Source: GCA-003244245 sp050700355 (lineage in GTDB: Bacteria; Actinomycetota; Actinomycetes; Mycobacteriales; Pseudonocardiaceae). Taken from it: a stretch of DNA of 64,000 nt. The notes beneath the pieces are model-generated. The model made no database searches, had not been told where the DNA came from, and saw only the letters and a list, made by a program, of their open reading frames with translations. The stretch covers positions 31,977-95,976 of the forward strand of contig JBOHHE010000428.1 of NCBI GenBank assembly GCA_050700355.1, read 5' to 3'. The position numbers were made by a program, and so were the translations under genes. Position 1 is the first letter of the stretch. Each line of letters starts with the position of its first letter. Shown here one piece after another: positions 27,578-35,611 of the stretch.

Positions 27578-28768
27578 GTGGATGCCCAGGAGGCGAAGAC
27601 TGTAGGGGAGCTGCTTCGCAAGCTCCGACTCAAGCGGGATTTGACGTTGGAGGTAGTGGCGGGGCTGGCCGGCATGAGTGCTGGGTTCCTGTCCCAGGTC
27701 GAACGAGGTTTGGCTCCTCTCCAACGGCTCTCGCACTGGCGGGGTATAGCTGACGCTCTGGGTGTCCCGCTGTCGGACCTGCTGCGGCTGGAGCTGCCTG
27801 TCCCGGGCAACGGGGGCACCCACAACGCTACCGAGGCCATACGGGACGCGCTCGACGCGGTAGCCGCCGGCTATCCCGGTGGCAAGATGCTGCCCGTACC
27901 AGCGCTAAAGCAGCGGGTGACCAGGGTGTATCGGCTCAATCGGCAATGCCGGTTCCAAGACGTGGGTCAGACCCTGCCGGAGTTGATCCGTGATCTGCAC
28001 ACCACGCTGGCTATTGGCCGCGATCTCAGCACACTGCTTCCACTGGGTGTGCTGCTGCACGTACACGTGACGCGCATCTGGTGCAACGCTGCGGAGGCTA
28101 CTACCGAACTACGGCGACAGGCCATGTTCCTGGCGCAACATCTCGCTCGGGAGCACAACGAGGCCGTCTCGCTCGCGACGGCCGCCTATGGGCTTGCCGC
28201 GACGCTGGTTGGCGGGGGTTCCTTCAACCTGGCGCAAACCGTGATCGACCAGACCACACTGCCACCGGTCACCGTGGACACAGCGGGTCTGGTGTGCGCC
28301 ACCTTGGCCTCGCCCCGGGCGCGACTTCTTGCGGTCAAGGGGGGAGACCCAGTAGCGCCGCTCGCCGAGGCCGCGGAGATCGCGGATCGGTTCGGCGAGG
28401 CCGGGGAGGCTGACCCGTACGGGTTCAGTTATGGATCGATGTGCGTCGGTTTCCGGCGAATCAGCGTGGCGATGGAACTCGGTGATGTCGACGATGCCAT
28501 CCGCTCAGTGCGCGCTGTCCGCCCGGAGCGCAGCCCGTTCCGAGCGGACGAAGCATTTTACTGGAGAGAAGCCGGACGTGCACTGGCCCACGCTGGAGGG
28601 CCTGTGGCCGAGCCGGTGCGTGCCTATCTGAGAGCGGAAGCTCTCCTTCCAGTGAAGCTCTACCGCAACCTTAAAACCCGTGAAGTACTGCGGGAGCTGC
28701 TGACCCGGGCACCGGACAACGAGCAGCTACAGCAGCTCGCCAAGCGGGCCAGCCTGGAGCAGCGTTAG
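27578..28768 (+). CDS. XRE-family regulator with TPR-like C-terminus
   Basis: 396 residues from GTG 27578, GAGGAG upstream. HTH at residues about 8-65: ELLRKLRLKRDLTLEVVAGL and MSAGFLSQVERG. The C-terminal 300 residues are helical repeats. Likely regulates neighbouring or distant genes in response to a bound ligand. Its tail is duplicated as a fragment just upstream. Confidence 0.8.
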   Translation: MDAQEAKTVGELLRKLRLKRDLTLEVVAGLAGMSAGFLSQVERGLAPLQRLSHWRGIADALGVPLSDLLRLELPVPGNGGTHNATEAIRDALDAVAAGYPGGKMLPVPALKQRVTRVYRLNRQCRFQDVGQTLPELIRDLHTTLAIGRDLSTLLPLGVLLHVHVTRIWCNAAEATTELRRQAMFLAQHLAREHNEAVSLATAAYGLAATLVGGGSFNLAQTVIDQTTLPPVTVDTAGLVCATLASPRARLLAVKGGDPVAPLAEAAEIADRFGEAGEADPYGFSYGSMCVGFRRISVAMELGDVDDAIRSVRAVRPERSPFRADEAFYWREAGRALAHAGGPVAEPVRAYLRAEALLPVKLYRNLKTREVLRELLTRAPDNEQLQQLAKRASLEQR

Positions 28769-28832
28769 CCCATCCGGGGCGGTCTTAACTACAGATAAGC
28801 CATAGTGTCACTGATCGGCCACTCTTTGCGAC

Positions 28833-29018
28833 GTGGTTTTCGACAGAGGGTTATGGGGACTTGTCCTGTGGCTGGCGGTCATCGGCGTGCCCGTGCTGAT
28901 AGCGATGTTCGCGGCTTGGATGGTCCAAGCCCGAGCCAGTCGCATCCCGCCGAGGCATAGGTGGGATACACGAGTCCCTCACAGCGTCACCGAGCAAAGC
29001 GGCGAGGGCGCACGGTGA
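28833..29018 (+). CDS. Small single-helix membrane protein
   Basis: 61 residues, GTG 28833. One membrane helix (GLVLWLAVIGVPVLIAMFAA) followed by a basic cytoplasmic tail. The next gene starts in its stop codon (GTGA), giving a three-gene coupled set 28833-29694 with unknown role. Confidence 0.5.
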   Translation: MVFDRGLWGLVLWLAVIGVPVLIAMFAAWMVQARASRIPPRHRWDTRVPHSVTEQSGEGAR

Positions 29019-29230
29019 CCAGTGCAACCAGGGCGATCCTCGTCCAGACAATGGTCGACGCCGTGACGTTGACCGAGCATCTCATCGACCTCGACGTCAT
29101 CGCCGCTAACCGCTCTCTCGGACGCTACACCGCACTCTGCAGTGTCGAGGTGCTGGCCGCGAGCATGACGACCGAGGAGCGTCGCTTCTGTAAGGCTTGC
29201 ATTCGTCGACAGGTCGACCGATGCACCTGA
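29015..29230 (+). CDS. Small hypothetical protein
   Basis: 71 residues from GTG 29015, coupled to the membrane protein by a 4-bp overlap. Helical, with Cys in TALCSVEV and a C-terminal FCKACIRRQVDRC cluster that might bind metal. No family recognised. Confidence 0.5.
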   Translation: MTSATRAILVQTMVDAVTLTEHLIDLDVIAANRSLGRYTALCSVEVLAASMTTEERRFCKACIRRQVDRCT

Positions 29231-29694
29231 CCGGAATCGAACTACTCGACTGGATAGCTCTTCGGCGTGTGCACGAGGGTGGTGTGACGGTACTCGACTT
29301 CGGATATGTCCGCTGGGGCCGAAAGGTGCCGTGCTACCTGCCCGAAATCTTCGATCGGCTGTCCGACGCCGAGCTGATCAGCTCGCTCGACGTGGACTTC
29401 TCCACAGAATCACGTCGAGTCGTGCTTATGCCCCGAGGGCTTGATCGTTACCAAGAGCTGACCGCGAAGCGTGGCACGTCTGTAGACCCCGAGCAGTCAT
29501 CCGGAGACCGCCCATACGGCGAACACCGGTGCTGGCCAGAGACTCGATATCGCCCCTCACCTGCAAAAACCCTTGCCATCGTCTGTCGCTCTCTGCCGCT
29601 ATTTTTCAGCCTCTCGTGCCCCCAGTGTGCCCCAGCGGAGATCAACACAGCCGTGCTCCGCCTCCTTGTCCGGCATCAGACGGTCCCCCAGTAG
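29221..29694 (+). CDS. Hypothetical protein
   Basis: 157 residues from ATG 29221, overlapping the previous gene by 10 bp. Residues 1-85 (LTGIELLDWIALRRVHEGGV, YVRWGRKVPCYLPEIFDRLS, then DAELISSL) look like a winged-helix-sized domain. The tail after about residue 95 is Cys/Pro-rich low-confidence sequence and contains the 15-mer shared with the integrase tail, so it may be a junction product. Confidence 0.45.
   Translation: MHLTGIELLDWIALRRVHEGGVTVLDFGYVRWGRKVPCYLPEIFDRLSDAELISSLDVDFSTESRRVVLMPRGLDRYQELTAKRGTSVDPEQSSGDRPYGEHRCWPETRYRPSPAKTLAIVCRSLPLFFSLSCPQCAPAEINTAVLRLLVRHQTVPQ
29610..29624. repeat. 15-bp direct repeat, possible attachment-site half
   Basis: CCTCTCGTGCCCCCA occurs here and at 63909-63923, near the integrase 3' end, in the same orientation. 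The 34.3 kb between would hold both small-gene cluster and prophage. A 15-bp match in G+C-rich DNA can arise by chance, so this is only a candidate. Confidence 0.25.
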
Positions 29695-29919
29695 GCGGCC
29701 CCGGGCGGTGCGGTCACACCGGCACCGAGGCCTTGACCGGAGAGAGGTCCGGCCCCATGAGCAACGATCCGACCCTTGCCCCCGCAGTCCCACTCTCGAG
29801 CAGTCCTGCGCCCTGACCCGCGCTGGACGACCCGAGCGGCTCCGCCGAGCCACGAGACGCATCAACGTAACGAACGAAACGTAATAGCGAACATATTAAC
29901 GGAACATAAACAGAACGAT

Positions 29920-31017
29920 ATGGACGGTGACATGAGCGAGCAACCTCAGCACAGTGCCCTCACGGGTGAGGACCCCGGATGCCAGTTCCCGACCGGGCCG
30001 GGGGAGGTGTGCAATCGTGCGGTAACCCGTTCCGGAGCGCCGGGACGACCAGCCTCCTACTGTGATCAAGACGGACACACCCGGGCGAGGGCGTTCGCGG
30101 CGCGGCGACGCATCCAGCAGGAGCCGGGTGATCAGCCCGGCGGCTCAGGGATGACCGAGCGGCCGGTGACCGATGGCCGGACGTCGGTCGGAGCGCTGTT
30201 GGCCCGGTTCGAGGACACCGCCCAGGCGCAGCAGCGCGCCGTCGCCGAACACGCGGCGCAGCTGGAGCAGATCCTGGCCGCCGTCACCGAGGTGGTGAGC
30301 ACCGTCGTCGACCCCGACGCGGCCGCGTTCGAGGCCGAGCAGGCCCATCGGGAAGCCTCGGTCCTCATCGCGCAGACGCAGACCGCCCAGGCCGCGGCCG
30401 AGCGGGCCGCCACCCAGGCGCGCATCCAGGAGCAGCGCGAGAGGGAACTACGCGCCCAGGCCGACGAAGCCGCCGAGACGGCCCTCGCCGAGGTGGCCAC
30501 CATCCAGACCCGGACCGCCGAGCAGATCGCCCGCCTCACCGCCGACACCGAGGCCACGGTGACCGAGTATCAACGGCGCGCCGAGGCCACCGTCGCCGCT
30601 GAGCGGGCCGCCCGTCAGGAACTGGAACGGGTCCAGACCGAGGCCGAGGCCGTGCTCAGCGACATGCGCGGCGAACTCACCGAAGCGATCAACGCCCGCA
30701 CCAGCGCCGAGGCCGATCAAGCCGCCACCGCCCGCCGCGCCAGCGAGGACCACGCCACGATCGACCGGTTGCGCACCGAACTGGACACCCTGCGCGCCCA
30801 ACACCACGACGAGATCACCACACTGCGCCGAGAAGCCGCCGACGAACGCGCGGCGCTACGCCGGGAAGCCACCGAGCAACTCACCGCCGTGCTCACCCGC
30901 CTCGACCAGGCCACCAGCGACGCTCCCACCCAGGCATCCCCGCGCCGGCGCGCCCCAGCGAAAGGGAAAACAACCGTGACCGACACCCCGAAGTCCCCCG
31001 ACCGAGGAGGTGTTTAA
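29920..31017 (+). CDS. Alanine-rich coiled-coil protein (KfrA-like)
   Basis: 365 residues from ATG 29920 (ATG 29932 also possible; no ribosome site for either). The N-terminus has a Cys/His cluster (CQFPTGPGEVCNR, YCDQDGH), then from about residue 90 a continuous heptad-rich coil with many AERAA and Gln/Glu repeats, and a basic end (SPRRRAPAKGK). Such genes occur on actinomycete plasmids and integrative elements. The upstream 50 bases are A/T-rich with CGTAACG/CGAAACG motifs, and two palindromes lie across the stop codon. DNA-binding or scaffolding is inferred only. Confidence 0.6.
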   Translation: MDGDMSEQPQHSALTGEDPGCQFPTGPGEVCNRAVTRSGAPGRPASYCDQDGHTRARAFAARRRIQQEPGDQPGGSGMTERPVTDGRTSVGALLARFEDTAQAQQRAVAEHAAQLEQILAAVTEVVSTVVDPDAAAFEAEQAHREASVLIAQTQTAQAAAERAATQARIQEQRERELRAQADEAAETALAEVATIQTRTAEQIARLTADTEATVTEYQRRAEATVAAERAARQELERVQTEAEAVLSDMRGELTEAINARTSAEADQAATARRASEDHATIDRLRTELDTLRAQHHDEITTLRREAADERAALRREATEQLTAVLTRLDQATSDAPTQASPRRRAPAKGKTTVTDTPKSPDRGGV

Positions 31018-31045
31018 CACGTCGCCCGACCCTAGTGTTAAACAC
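31010..31045. promoter_or_regulatory. Two 11-bp palindromes, GTGTTTAACAC and GTGTTAAACAC
   Basis: Sites at 31010-31020 and 31035-31045 are each palindromic about their centre base and are inverted copies of each other, centres 25 bp apart. The first covers the stop of the coiled-coil gene. Spacing of about 2.4 helical turns suggests a dimeric DNA-binding protein or a centromere-like site; as one structure they also form an 11-bp stem. Confidence 0.55.
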
Positions 31046-31081
31046 GTGCACCGACCAGGCCGGCGAACCCTCGTCGGGGTC

Positions 31082-31176
31082 CGTTGCGCACCGAACTGGA
31101 CACTGCGCCGAGAAGCCGCCGACGAACGCCACCTCGGCGAGGGCCGTCTCGGCGGCCTCGTCGGCCTGGGCGCGCT
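31082..31176. repeat. Mosaic of three displaced pieces of the coiled-coil gene
   Basis: 31082-31102 repeats 30769-30790 in direct orientation, 31102-31128 repeats about 30823-30849, and 31130-31176 is the reverse complement of about 30451-30498 with one mismatch. The pieces are contiguous here but separate in the gene. Confidence 0.7.
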
Positions 31177-31182
31177 CCCACC

Positions 31183-31400
31183 CACTGGGTGCGCTGCGCG
31201 CGGTGGACCGCTACGGCATCACCCGCCGTGGTGAGCAGTACGCCGGATTCCGCGCGCTCGAAGCCGGCGCCGGCCACCCCTTCCGGACCCCTGCGGGTGA
31301 CGAGGACCTGGTCGAGGACATCCGCGCCCAGCGCCTGCTCGGACCGGACCAGGCCGCGATGCTGCTGGCCATCGTGCTGCGCACTGCGGAAAAGGGCTAA
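31183..31400 (+). pseudogene. 3' fragment of an unknown gene
   Basis: After the mosaic the frame reads LGALRAVDRYGITRRGEQYA, FRALEAG, DLVEDIRAQRLLGPDQAAML, ending TAA 31398-31400. Composition is protein-like, but there is no start or ribosome site; the 5' part was replaced by the mosaic. No family recognised. Confidence 0.4.
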
Positions 31401-31446
31401 GCCGAAGCCAGTCAGCGGCAAACCAGCCTGTTCACCCGGTGAGGGG

Positions 31447-31481
31447 CCGGCCGGGGCTGGATGCGCACCAGCCCCGGCCGG
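31447..31481 (+). terminator. Strong hairpin after 31400 fragment
   Basis: Perfect 14-bp stem (CCGGCCGGGGCTGG at 31447-31460 with its complement at 31468-31481) and a 7-base loop. No U tract. Lies 47 bp after the fragment's stop. Confidence 0.65.
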
Positions 31482-31620
31482 TACCGAGAGGGGCGCCGAG
31501 TAGAGGCGACGACGGTGGGCGCTGAATACATGTGAGTCGAAGATCTTTCGCCGGGCAGGTATCGTCCGCCCGGCCGCCCTTGCCCCTAGGCGGCTGGCAT
31601 ACTCGTAGTGAACGATGAAA

Positions 31621-31652
31621 CGCCCCGGACGGCTCCCACTGTCTGGGGGGCG
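31621..31652 (-). terminator. Imperfect hairpin downstream of the DUF397 gene
   Basis: On the minus strand CGCCCC...GAC pairs with GTC...GGGGCG around a 10-base loop, followed by GTTTC. Position about 20 bp after the DUF397 stop fits a terminator. Confidence 0.45.
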
Positions 31653-31671
31653 TACTAGTTGGGTGTCGTGA

Positions 31672-31857
31672 TCAGCCAAAATCCCCTCGGCTGATCGTTT
31701 TAATAAACGCGACCCACTGGGTCGGCGGGAACATGAGCGCCGGCCCAGTGGAGTCCTTGCTATCCCGCACGACACAGTTGCCGTTGTCGACATTGGCGAA
31801 TTCGAGACAGTTGCCCTCGATCGTGCTGTAAGAGCTCTTCCGCCACTTTCCCACCAC
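31672..31857 (-). CDS. DUF397 protein
   Basis: 61 residues, GTG 31857. WRKSSYSTIEGNCLEFANVD, then CVVRDSKDSTGPALMFPPTQ and W..F are the DUF397 signature. It follows the HTH-DUF5753 gene by 3 bp; such pairs in actinomycetes are bldB/abaA-like regulator and small partner modules, proposed to work like toxin-antitoxin or co-repressor pairs. Confidence 0.88.
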   Translation of the reverse strand: MVGKWRKSSYSTIEGNCLEFANVDNGNCVVRDSKDSTGPALMFPPTQWVAFIKTISRGDFG

Positions 31858-31860
31858 CGG

Positions 31861-32703
31861 TCACCTCCTCTCAATCTCTTCTTGGAGCAGTCTCTTCGTC
31901 TGCAACTCTTGCAGGGCGAAGTCCGAGGTAAGCCGCCTGAAGTCCGTTACGTGACGTTCCACGTCCGGGGGTTTCTCCATGAAGACGGCGCCGCCTTTGA
32001 GGTCAACAAAGACGGCATCCATTACAGGTGTTCCCGAGAATCGCAAGAGTGTAAACGAACTTGCCATTGCGGGGTGAAAACCAACAGAAAATGGTACCAC
32101 CTGGATCGTGATGTTCGGCAGCTCTGCCATCTCGACCAAGTGGCGGAGCTGCCCAAGCATCACCTCTCGCCCGCCGATATCTCTCCGCAGAACGGCTTCG
32201 TTGATGACGGCCCATAGCTGCAACGGCATATGTTCAGTCAGTCGCTTCTGGCGAGTCGACCGTATCTCAATGGTCTGCTCGACCTGGTCGGTTGGTGCGC
32301 CGTCGGCTAAGCCTCTTATGTAATCCGGTGTTTGGAGAAGTCCAGGCACGAGCTCGGAGTGATAGGTGTGAATCTGCTCCGCAGCGGTCTCCATCCCAAG
32401 AAAATCTTTGAACCAAGACGGCACGGTATTTCCATAATCCGCCCACCATCCACGCTCATCTGACTCCCGGACAAGGCGAACCAGAAACTCTTTGTGTGGG
32501 GCGTCGACGTCGTACAGCTCGCACAGCAATCTAACGTATCCGACTTTGATTCGACGATCACCGGTTTCATACTTGCTTATCATGCTATCGCTGACTCCGA
32601 TGTAGTCGCCAGCCTCCTTCTGATCTTTTCCCACAGTGTCCCGCAACCGCCGCAGCTCCATGCCGAGCTGTCGCCTCCGCACCGTTGGGCTGCTGTCCGC
32701 CAC
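31861..32703 (-). CDS. HTH regulator with DUF5753
   Basis: 280 residues from GTG 32703. The HTH (RRQLGMELRRLRDTVGKDQK, YIGVSDSMISKYETGDRRI) is followed by DUF5753 (IHTYHSELVPGLLQTPDYIR, then QKRLTEHMPLQLWAVINEAV). A longer form to 32796 would cross the likely promoter. It precedes its DUF397 partner and is divergent from the 32.9-38.3 kb gene train, so it is the obvious candidate regulator of the shared intergenic region. Confidence 0.88.
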   Translation of the reverse strand: MADSSPTVRRRQLGMELRRLRDTVGKDQKEAGDYIGVSDSMISKYETGDRRIKVGYVRLLCELYDVDAPHKEFLVRLVRESDERGWWADYGNTVPSWFKDFLGMETAAEQIHTYHSELVPGLLQTPDYIRGLADGAPTDQVEQTIEIRSTRQKRLTEHMPLQLWAVINEAVLRRDIGGREVMLGQLRHLVEMAELPNITIQVVPFSVGFHPAMASSFTLLRFSGTPVMDAVFVDLKGGAVFMEKPPDVERHVTDFRRLTSDFALQELQTKRLLQEEIERR

Positions 32704-32780
32704 TGTGGCCTCCGTCAGTAGGTATGGGCCCTCAGTGTCCCCCAGGCAAGTCTGCCGCACCAAAAATCTTCCTTCTGTCC

Positions 32781-32843
32781 ACTTGCCTCTAGTCATCTGA
32801 CAGGTTAACTTGATCTGGCAAGTGACTCTAGTCAGTTTGACAG
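32781..32843. promoter_or_regulatory. Operator-like repeats between the HTH-DUF5753 gene and the small-gene train
   Basis: CTCTAGTCA-TC-TGACAG (32787-32803) recurs as CTCTAGTCA-GTT-TGACAG (32826-32843) 39 bp on. ACTTGCC (32781-32787) and GGCAAGT (32817-32823) form an inverted pair around the first. The region lies between diverging genes, fitting binding of the HTH protein. Confidence 0.5.
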
Positions 32844-32873
32844 TAATGATGCTGGGTGGACTAAGGACGTCGC

Positions 32874-33221
32874 TTGCCGGACGTAGTCCATGGACTGCGT
32901 CCGGGTGTGGCTGGCTGGGTCCACCTGTCGGGGTGGGAGGTCGGGGATGCGGATGCGGATGCAGGCGTGGTGAGCGAGGAATGGGAGCACTCCTTCGTCT
33001 GCCGCGACGTGACTGGACGGGAGCGCGAGGGCATGATCCTTTTTCGGAATGGGGAGTTGGTCGTGGCGGGACCGCCGCCGTCGATGCGTTTCACCGCGGA
33101 CGACGCGGGCATAGCGGCCGCAGAGGAGGTGTGCAGGGCGTTTGCAGTCGGGGTTGAGGATCTGCGCCGTGAACGTGATCTGCGCAGTCGCGGCCAGCGG
33201 CGCAAGCCGCGAGGGCGGTGA
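32874..33221 (+). CDS. Hypothetical protein, first gene of the small-gene train
   Basis: 115 residues if started at TTG 32874; a later GTG is possible and no good ribosome site decides. Sequence features: WVHLSGWEVGDADADAG, EEWEHSFVCRDVTGRERE, GMILFRNGELVVAG and a basic C-terminus. Its stop overlaps the next start (GTGA). Confidence 0.5.
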   Translation: MPDVVHGLRPGVAGWVHLSGWEVGDADADAGVVSEEWEHSFVCRDVTGREREGMILFRNGELVVAGPPPSMRFTADDAGIAAAEEVCRAFAVGVEDLRRERDLRSRGQRRKPRGR

Positions 33222-34366
33222 TCGCGATGGCCGGGCCCGATGGCGTTGGCGTTGGCGGACCTGGAGCTCCGAGTCGGGGGGCTGTGCTGGCTCGCCGGGT
33301 TCTGGTCCGGTTGCGGAGGTCCTGGCACCTCGCGTCGCCTGAGGCTCCTCAGGTGGCGTCTGACCCGGTTGCAGCTGCTCCGGTTGGGCGCTCGGACCCC
33401 GGCCGGGACCCCGATGCCCGGTCGGGATCACCCGAGCTGCCGGTCGTTTCCCGGATCAACGTTGGCCCCGACCAGGTTGACGACGCATCTGGCGCCTGGG
33501 CGGGGCCCTCGACTTCCTCGCCAGCAGCGGCCGCTCCGGCGGCGCCCGTCGCGGTCGGAGCGGTGATCGTGACGTGGGCCGGTATGGGTGCTGGGTCGGG
33601 TGCGGCGTTGGTGGGTGAGGTGTTGGTGGGTGAGGTGCTGGGCCGGTTGCGGGCGTTGGAGCAGATCGCGATGGCCAGTCCGGGTTCGGTCGTGGGAGCT
33701 GAGGCCGCGATGTGGCGGCGGTTGGTTGAGGGTCACCATCGGGGTGGGGATGGTGATCGGTGTCGGGTGTGTCGCAGCGCGCTGGGGATGGGGCGGGTCT
33801 GGCCGTGTGGTGTGTGGCTGGCGGCGCGGGCGAACTTGATTCGTCTTGAGCTGGTGGTGGCTCGCGCTGCTGTGCCCGAATCAGGTGGGCTCGATGATTC
33901 CGGCGGGGATGCTCCTGGTGTTCGGCCGGGGTTGTCTCTCGTGGTCCGGGGAGTCGTGATGGCGGATACCGGGCAGGCGCGGGGTGTGAGCGGGGGGGCG
34001 GAGCTGGAGTTGGCTGCCCGGATTGAGGCCGGTCATTTGAGTGCGGCTGAGCGCCGGGAGGTAGCGGCTCTGGTGATGTTGTGCGCGGCGGCGACGCGGG
34101 GGTGCCAGGCGGATGCGGAGGGGCAGATCCTGGTTACGGCGCCCTGGGCGCCAGTCGCCGTGCAGGTGCTGCACTTGCTTGTGACGCAGCAGATGCTGCC
34201 TGCGCTATGCGTCGCTGATCAGCCGCCTCGCGTCAACCCGGTGGTGTGGGTGGGGATGGCGTTAGGGGCGATCGTCTGGCTGGTCGTCTTTGGGTGGCTG
34301 ATCACCGTGGGCTTGCTGGTGGTGTGCGTCGTGCTGGTGTCGCTGAGTGTGGACTGGTGGCTGTGA
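33218..34366 (+). CDS. Hypothetical membrane-anchored protein with Cys motif
   Basis: 382 residues from GTG 33218 (ATG 33227 possible). Residues 1-130 are Ala/Pro/Ser-rich and probably disordered. The middle has RCRVCRSALGMGRVWPCG, a possible metal site. A helical module LELAARIEAGHLSAAERREV is followed by two membrane helices (NPVVWVGMALGAIVWLVVFG and ITVGLLVVCVVLVSLSV). The helical module is paralogous to TLLERIVAGSLSDRERVKV in the gene at 36383. Function unknown. Confidence 0.6.
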   Translation: MIAMAGPDGVGVGGPGAPSRGAVLARRVLVRLRRSWHLASPEAPQVASDPVAAAPVGRSDPGRDPDARSGSPELPVVSRINVGPDQVDDASGAWAGPSTSSPAAAAPAAPVAVGAVIVTWAGMGAGSGAALVGEVLVGEVLGRLRALEQIAMASPGSVVGAEAAMWRRLVEGHHRGGDGDRCRVCRSALGMGRVWPCGVWLAARANLIRLELVVARAAVPESGGLDDSGGDAPGVRPGLSLVVRGVVMADTGQARGVSGGAELELAARIEAGHLSAAERREVAALVMLCAAATRGCQADAEGQILVTAPWAPVAVQVLHLLVTQQMLPALCVADQPPRVNPVVWVGMALGAIVWLVVFGWLITVGLLVVCVVLVSLSVDWWL

Positions 34367-34590
34367 TGGGCACCTTCCCAGGTCGGCCTGGTGAGCCTTG
34401 GGTCAGTCAGACCCGGCATCGTCGGGTGGCCGTGGAGGGGGTGCTGGTCGGAGGCGGGCCGTGCACGGTGATGTTCGTCCAGCAGGAGTCCGGTGAGTGG
34501 TTGCTGTACCGCTTCGGTGTGGAGTCGGAGGCGGTTCGGATCGTCGATGCCGATGCCCGCAAGATCGCCCGCAAGTTGGGTGAATCATGA
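34366..34590 (+). CDS. Small hypothetical protein
   Basis: 74 residues; ATG 34366 shares its A with the previous stop. Beta-rich: RRVAVEGVLVGGGPCTVMFV, ESGEWLLYRFGVESEAV, then a Lys/Arg helix. The size and strand pattern suggest a single small barrel. Coupled on both sides. Confidence 0.5.
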   Translation: MGTFPGRPGEPWVSQTRHRRVAVEGVLVGGGPCTVMFVQQESGEWLLYRFGVESEAVRIVDADARKIARKLGES

Positions 34591-34742
34591 GCCGCGCGCG
34601 CTTGGCCGGGCGGCACCGGGCGCGCCGGTCAGCGCCGCGCGATGTCTGGCTTCTGGTCGTGTTGTTCCTGGTGGTGATGCTCATCGTCGGGTTGTGCGCG
34701 GTGATCGTGTTCCCCATCAACCTTGGAGGGATCTATGTCTGA
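34587..34742 (+). CDS. 51-residue membrane protein
   Basis: ATG 34587 overlaps the previous stop (ATGA). A basic head (MSRARLAGRHRARRSAPRD) precedes one helix, VWLLVVLFLVVMLIVGLCAV. Its 3' end contains the GGAGGG ribosome site and the ATG of the HTH gene. Paralogue of the N-terminal part of the gene at 36383. Confidence 0.5.
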   Translation: MSRARLAGRHRARRSAPRDVWLLVVLFLVVMLIVGLCAVIVFPINLGGIYV

Positions 34743-34950
34743 GTCGAGGAGCAAGCCGCCGCGGCTCGGTGCCGCGGAGCGCGCGAGGCTCGGCCGCGAG
34801 CTTAGGGCCCGGTATCAAGCAGGAGCCACTCTGCGTGACTTGGCCGGGCAGACCGGCTATTCCTATGGCCTGGTCCGTGGGCTGGTCATCGCGGCTGGGG
34901 TGATCCTGCGGTCGCGTGGGGGCCCCAATCGCACGAGGGGCACCCGGTGA
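34735..34950 (+). CDS. Short HTH protein
   Basis: 71 residues from ATG 34735 with GGAGGG upstream. ERARLGRELRARYQAGATLR, DLAGQTGYSYGLVRGLVIAA, GVILRSRGG matches a common actinomycete/phage HTH family in which a degenerate resolvase-like helix-turn-helix ends in a basic RGRGG-like tail. Probably binds DNA; the target is unknown. Confidence 0.7.
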   Translation: MSESRSKPPRLGAAERARLGRELRARYQAGATLRDLAGQTGYSYGLVRGLVIAAGVILRSRGGPNRTRGTR

Positions 34951-35339
34951 GCGCGTCGCGCCCGGCTGCGGCGCCGGTGGGCCACGGGCGGCCGGTCGAG
35001 GAAGTGGCCGTGCTGGGGTGTGTCGGTGAGGGCGTGATCACCAAGATGGCCGGTGTCTACATGGAGCGCGGCGAGCCGGCGTCGTGGGAGTTGATTAGCG
35101 CTCTGGATATGTGTGTGTGGGAGGGGTGGTTGCGCGTTGAGGAGGGTGATCCGCTGTGGGATGTCCGCGCGGTGCGCCTAAGCGATGCCGGTGCCGCCCG
35201 CTACGCGGTGCTGCGTGACCAGGAGCGGGCCGGGCAGCACTTCCTCCAGGATCCCCAGTACGGCCCCCAGGCCCCGGCCGGCCGCCGGTTGAGCGCCCCT
35301 GCCGTTATGGCTCCCGGCGGCCGGTCGGGCTCATCGTGA
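34947..35339 (+). CDS. Hypothetical protein
   Basis: 130 residues from GTG 34947 (GTGA overlap). VEEVAVLGCVGEGVITKMAG, YMERGEPASWELISALDMCV, GWLRV and a strand-helix AVRLSDAGAARYAVLRDQE suggest a winged-helix-like fold. A Gln/Pro/Gly-rich tail follows. Confidence 0.5.
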   Translation: MSASRPAAAPVGHGRPVEEVAVLGCVGEGVITKMAGVYMERGEPASWELISALDMCVWEGWLRVEEGDPLWDVRAVRLSDAGAARYAVLRDQERAGQHFLQDPQYGPQAPAGRRLSAPAVMAPGGRSGSS

Positions 35340-35611
35340 CCGCCCCGGGGTTGTGGTGGGGTCGCGCCGAGGGTGGCGTGATGCATGCGGTGGCGACCTG
35401 CGACGTCGCGGACGCGGAGGATCGCGGCTGGACCGAGAGCCTGTGTGGGTGCCGGCTGCCGGTCGATGTCGCGCTGGTCAGCGAGTTGAACGGTGACCCG
35501 GATCGTGACGACTTGGTGTGCCGGGCGTGCCTGGTCGGCGTGCTCGCCGACGTCAGCCAACCGCCGATCGGACACTTGAGTGGAGATCATGCTGATACAG
35601 GAGAGGCATGA
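35336..35611 (+). CDS. Cys-rich hypothetical protein
   Basis: 91 residues from GTG 35336, GTGA overlap. HAVATCDV, ESLCGCRLP and LVCRACLVG give a likely Zn-binding C-x1-C/C-x2-C set, similar to actinophage zinc-ribbon proteins. Function unknown. Confidence 0.5.
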   Translation: MTAPGLWWGRAEGGVMHAVATCDVADAEDRGWTESLCGCRLPVDVALVSELNGDPDRDDLVCRACLVGVLADVSQPPIGHLSGDHADTGEA

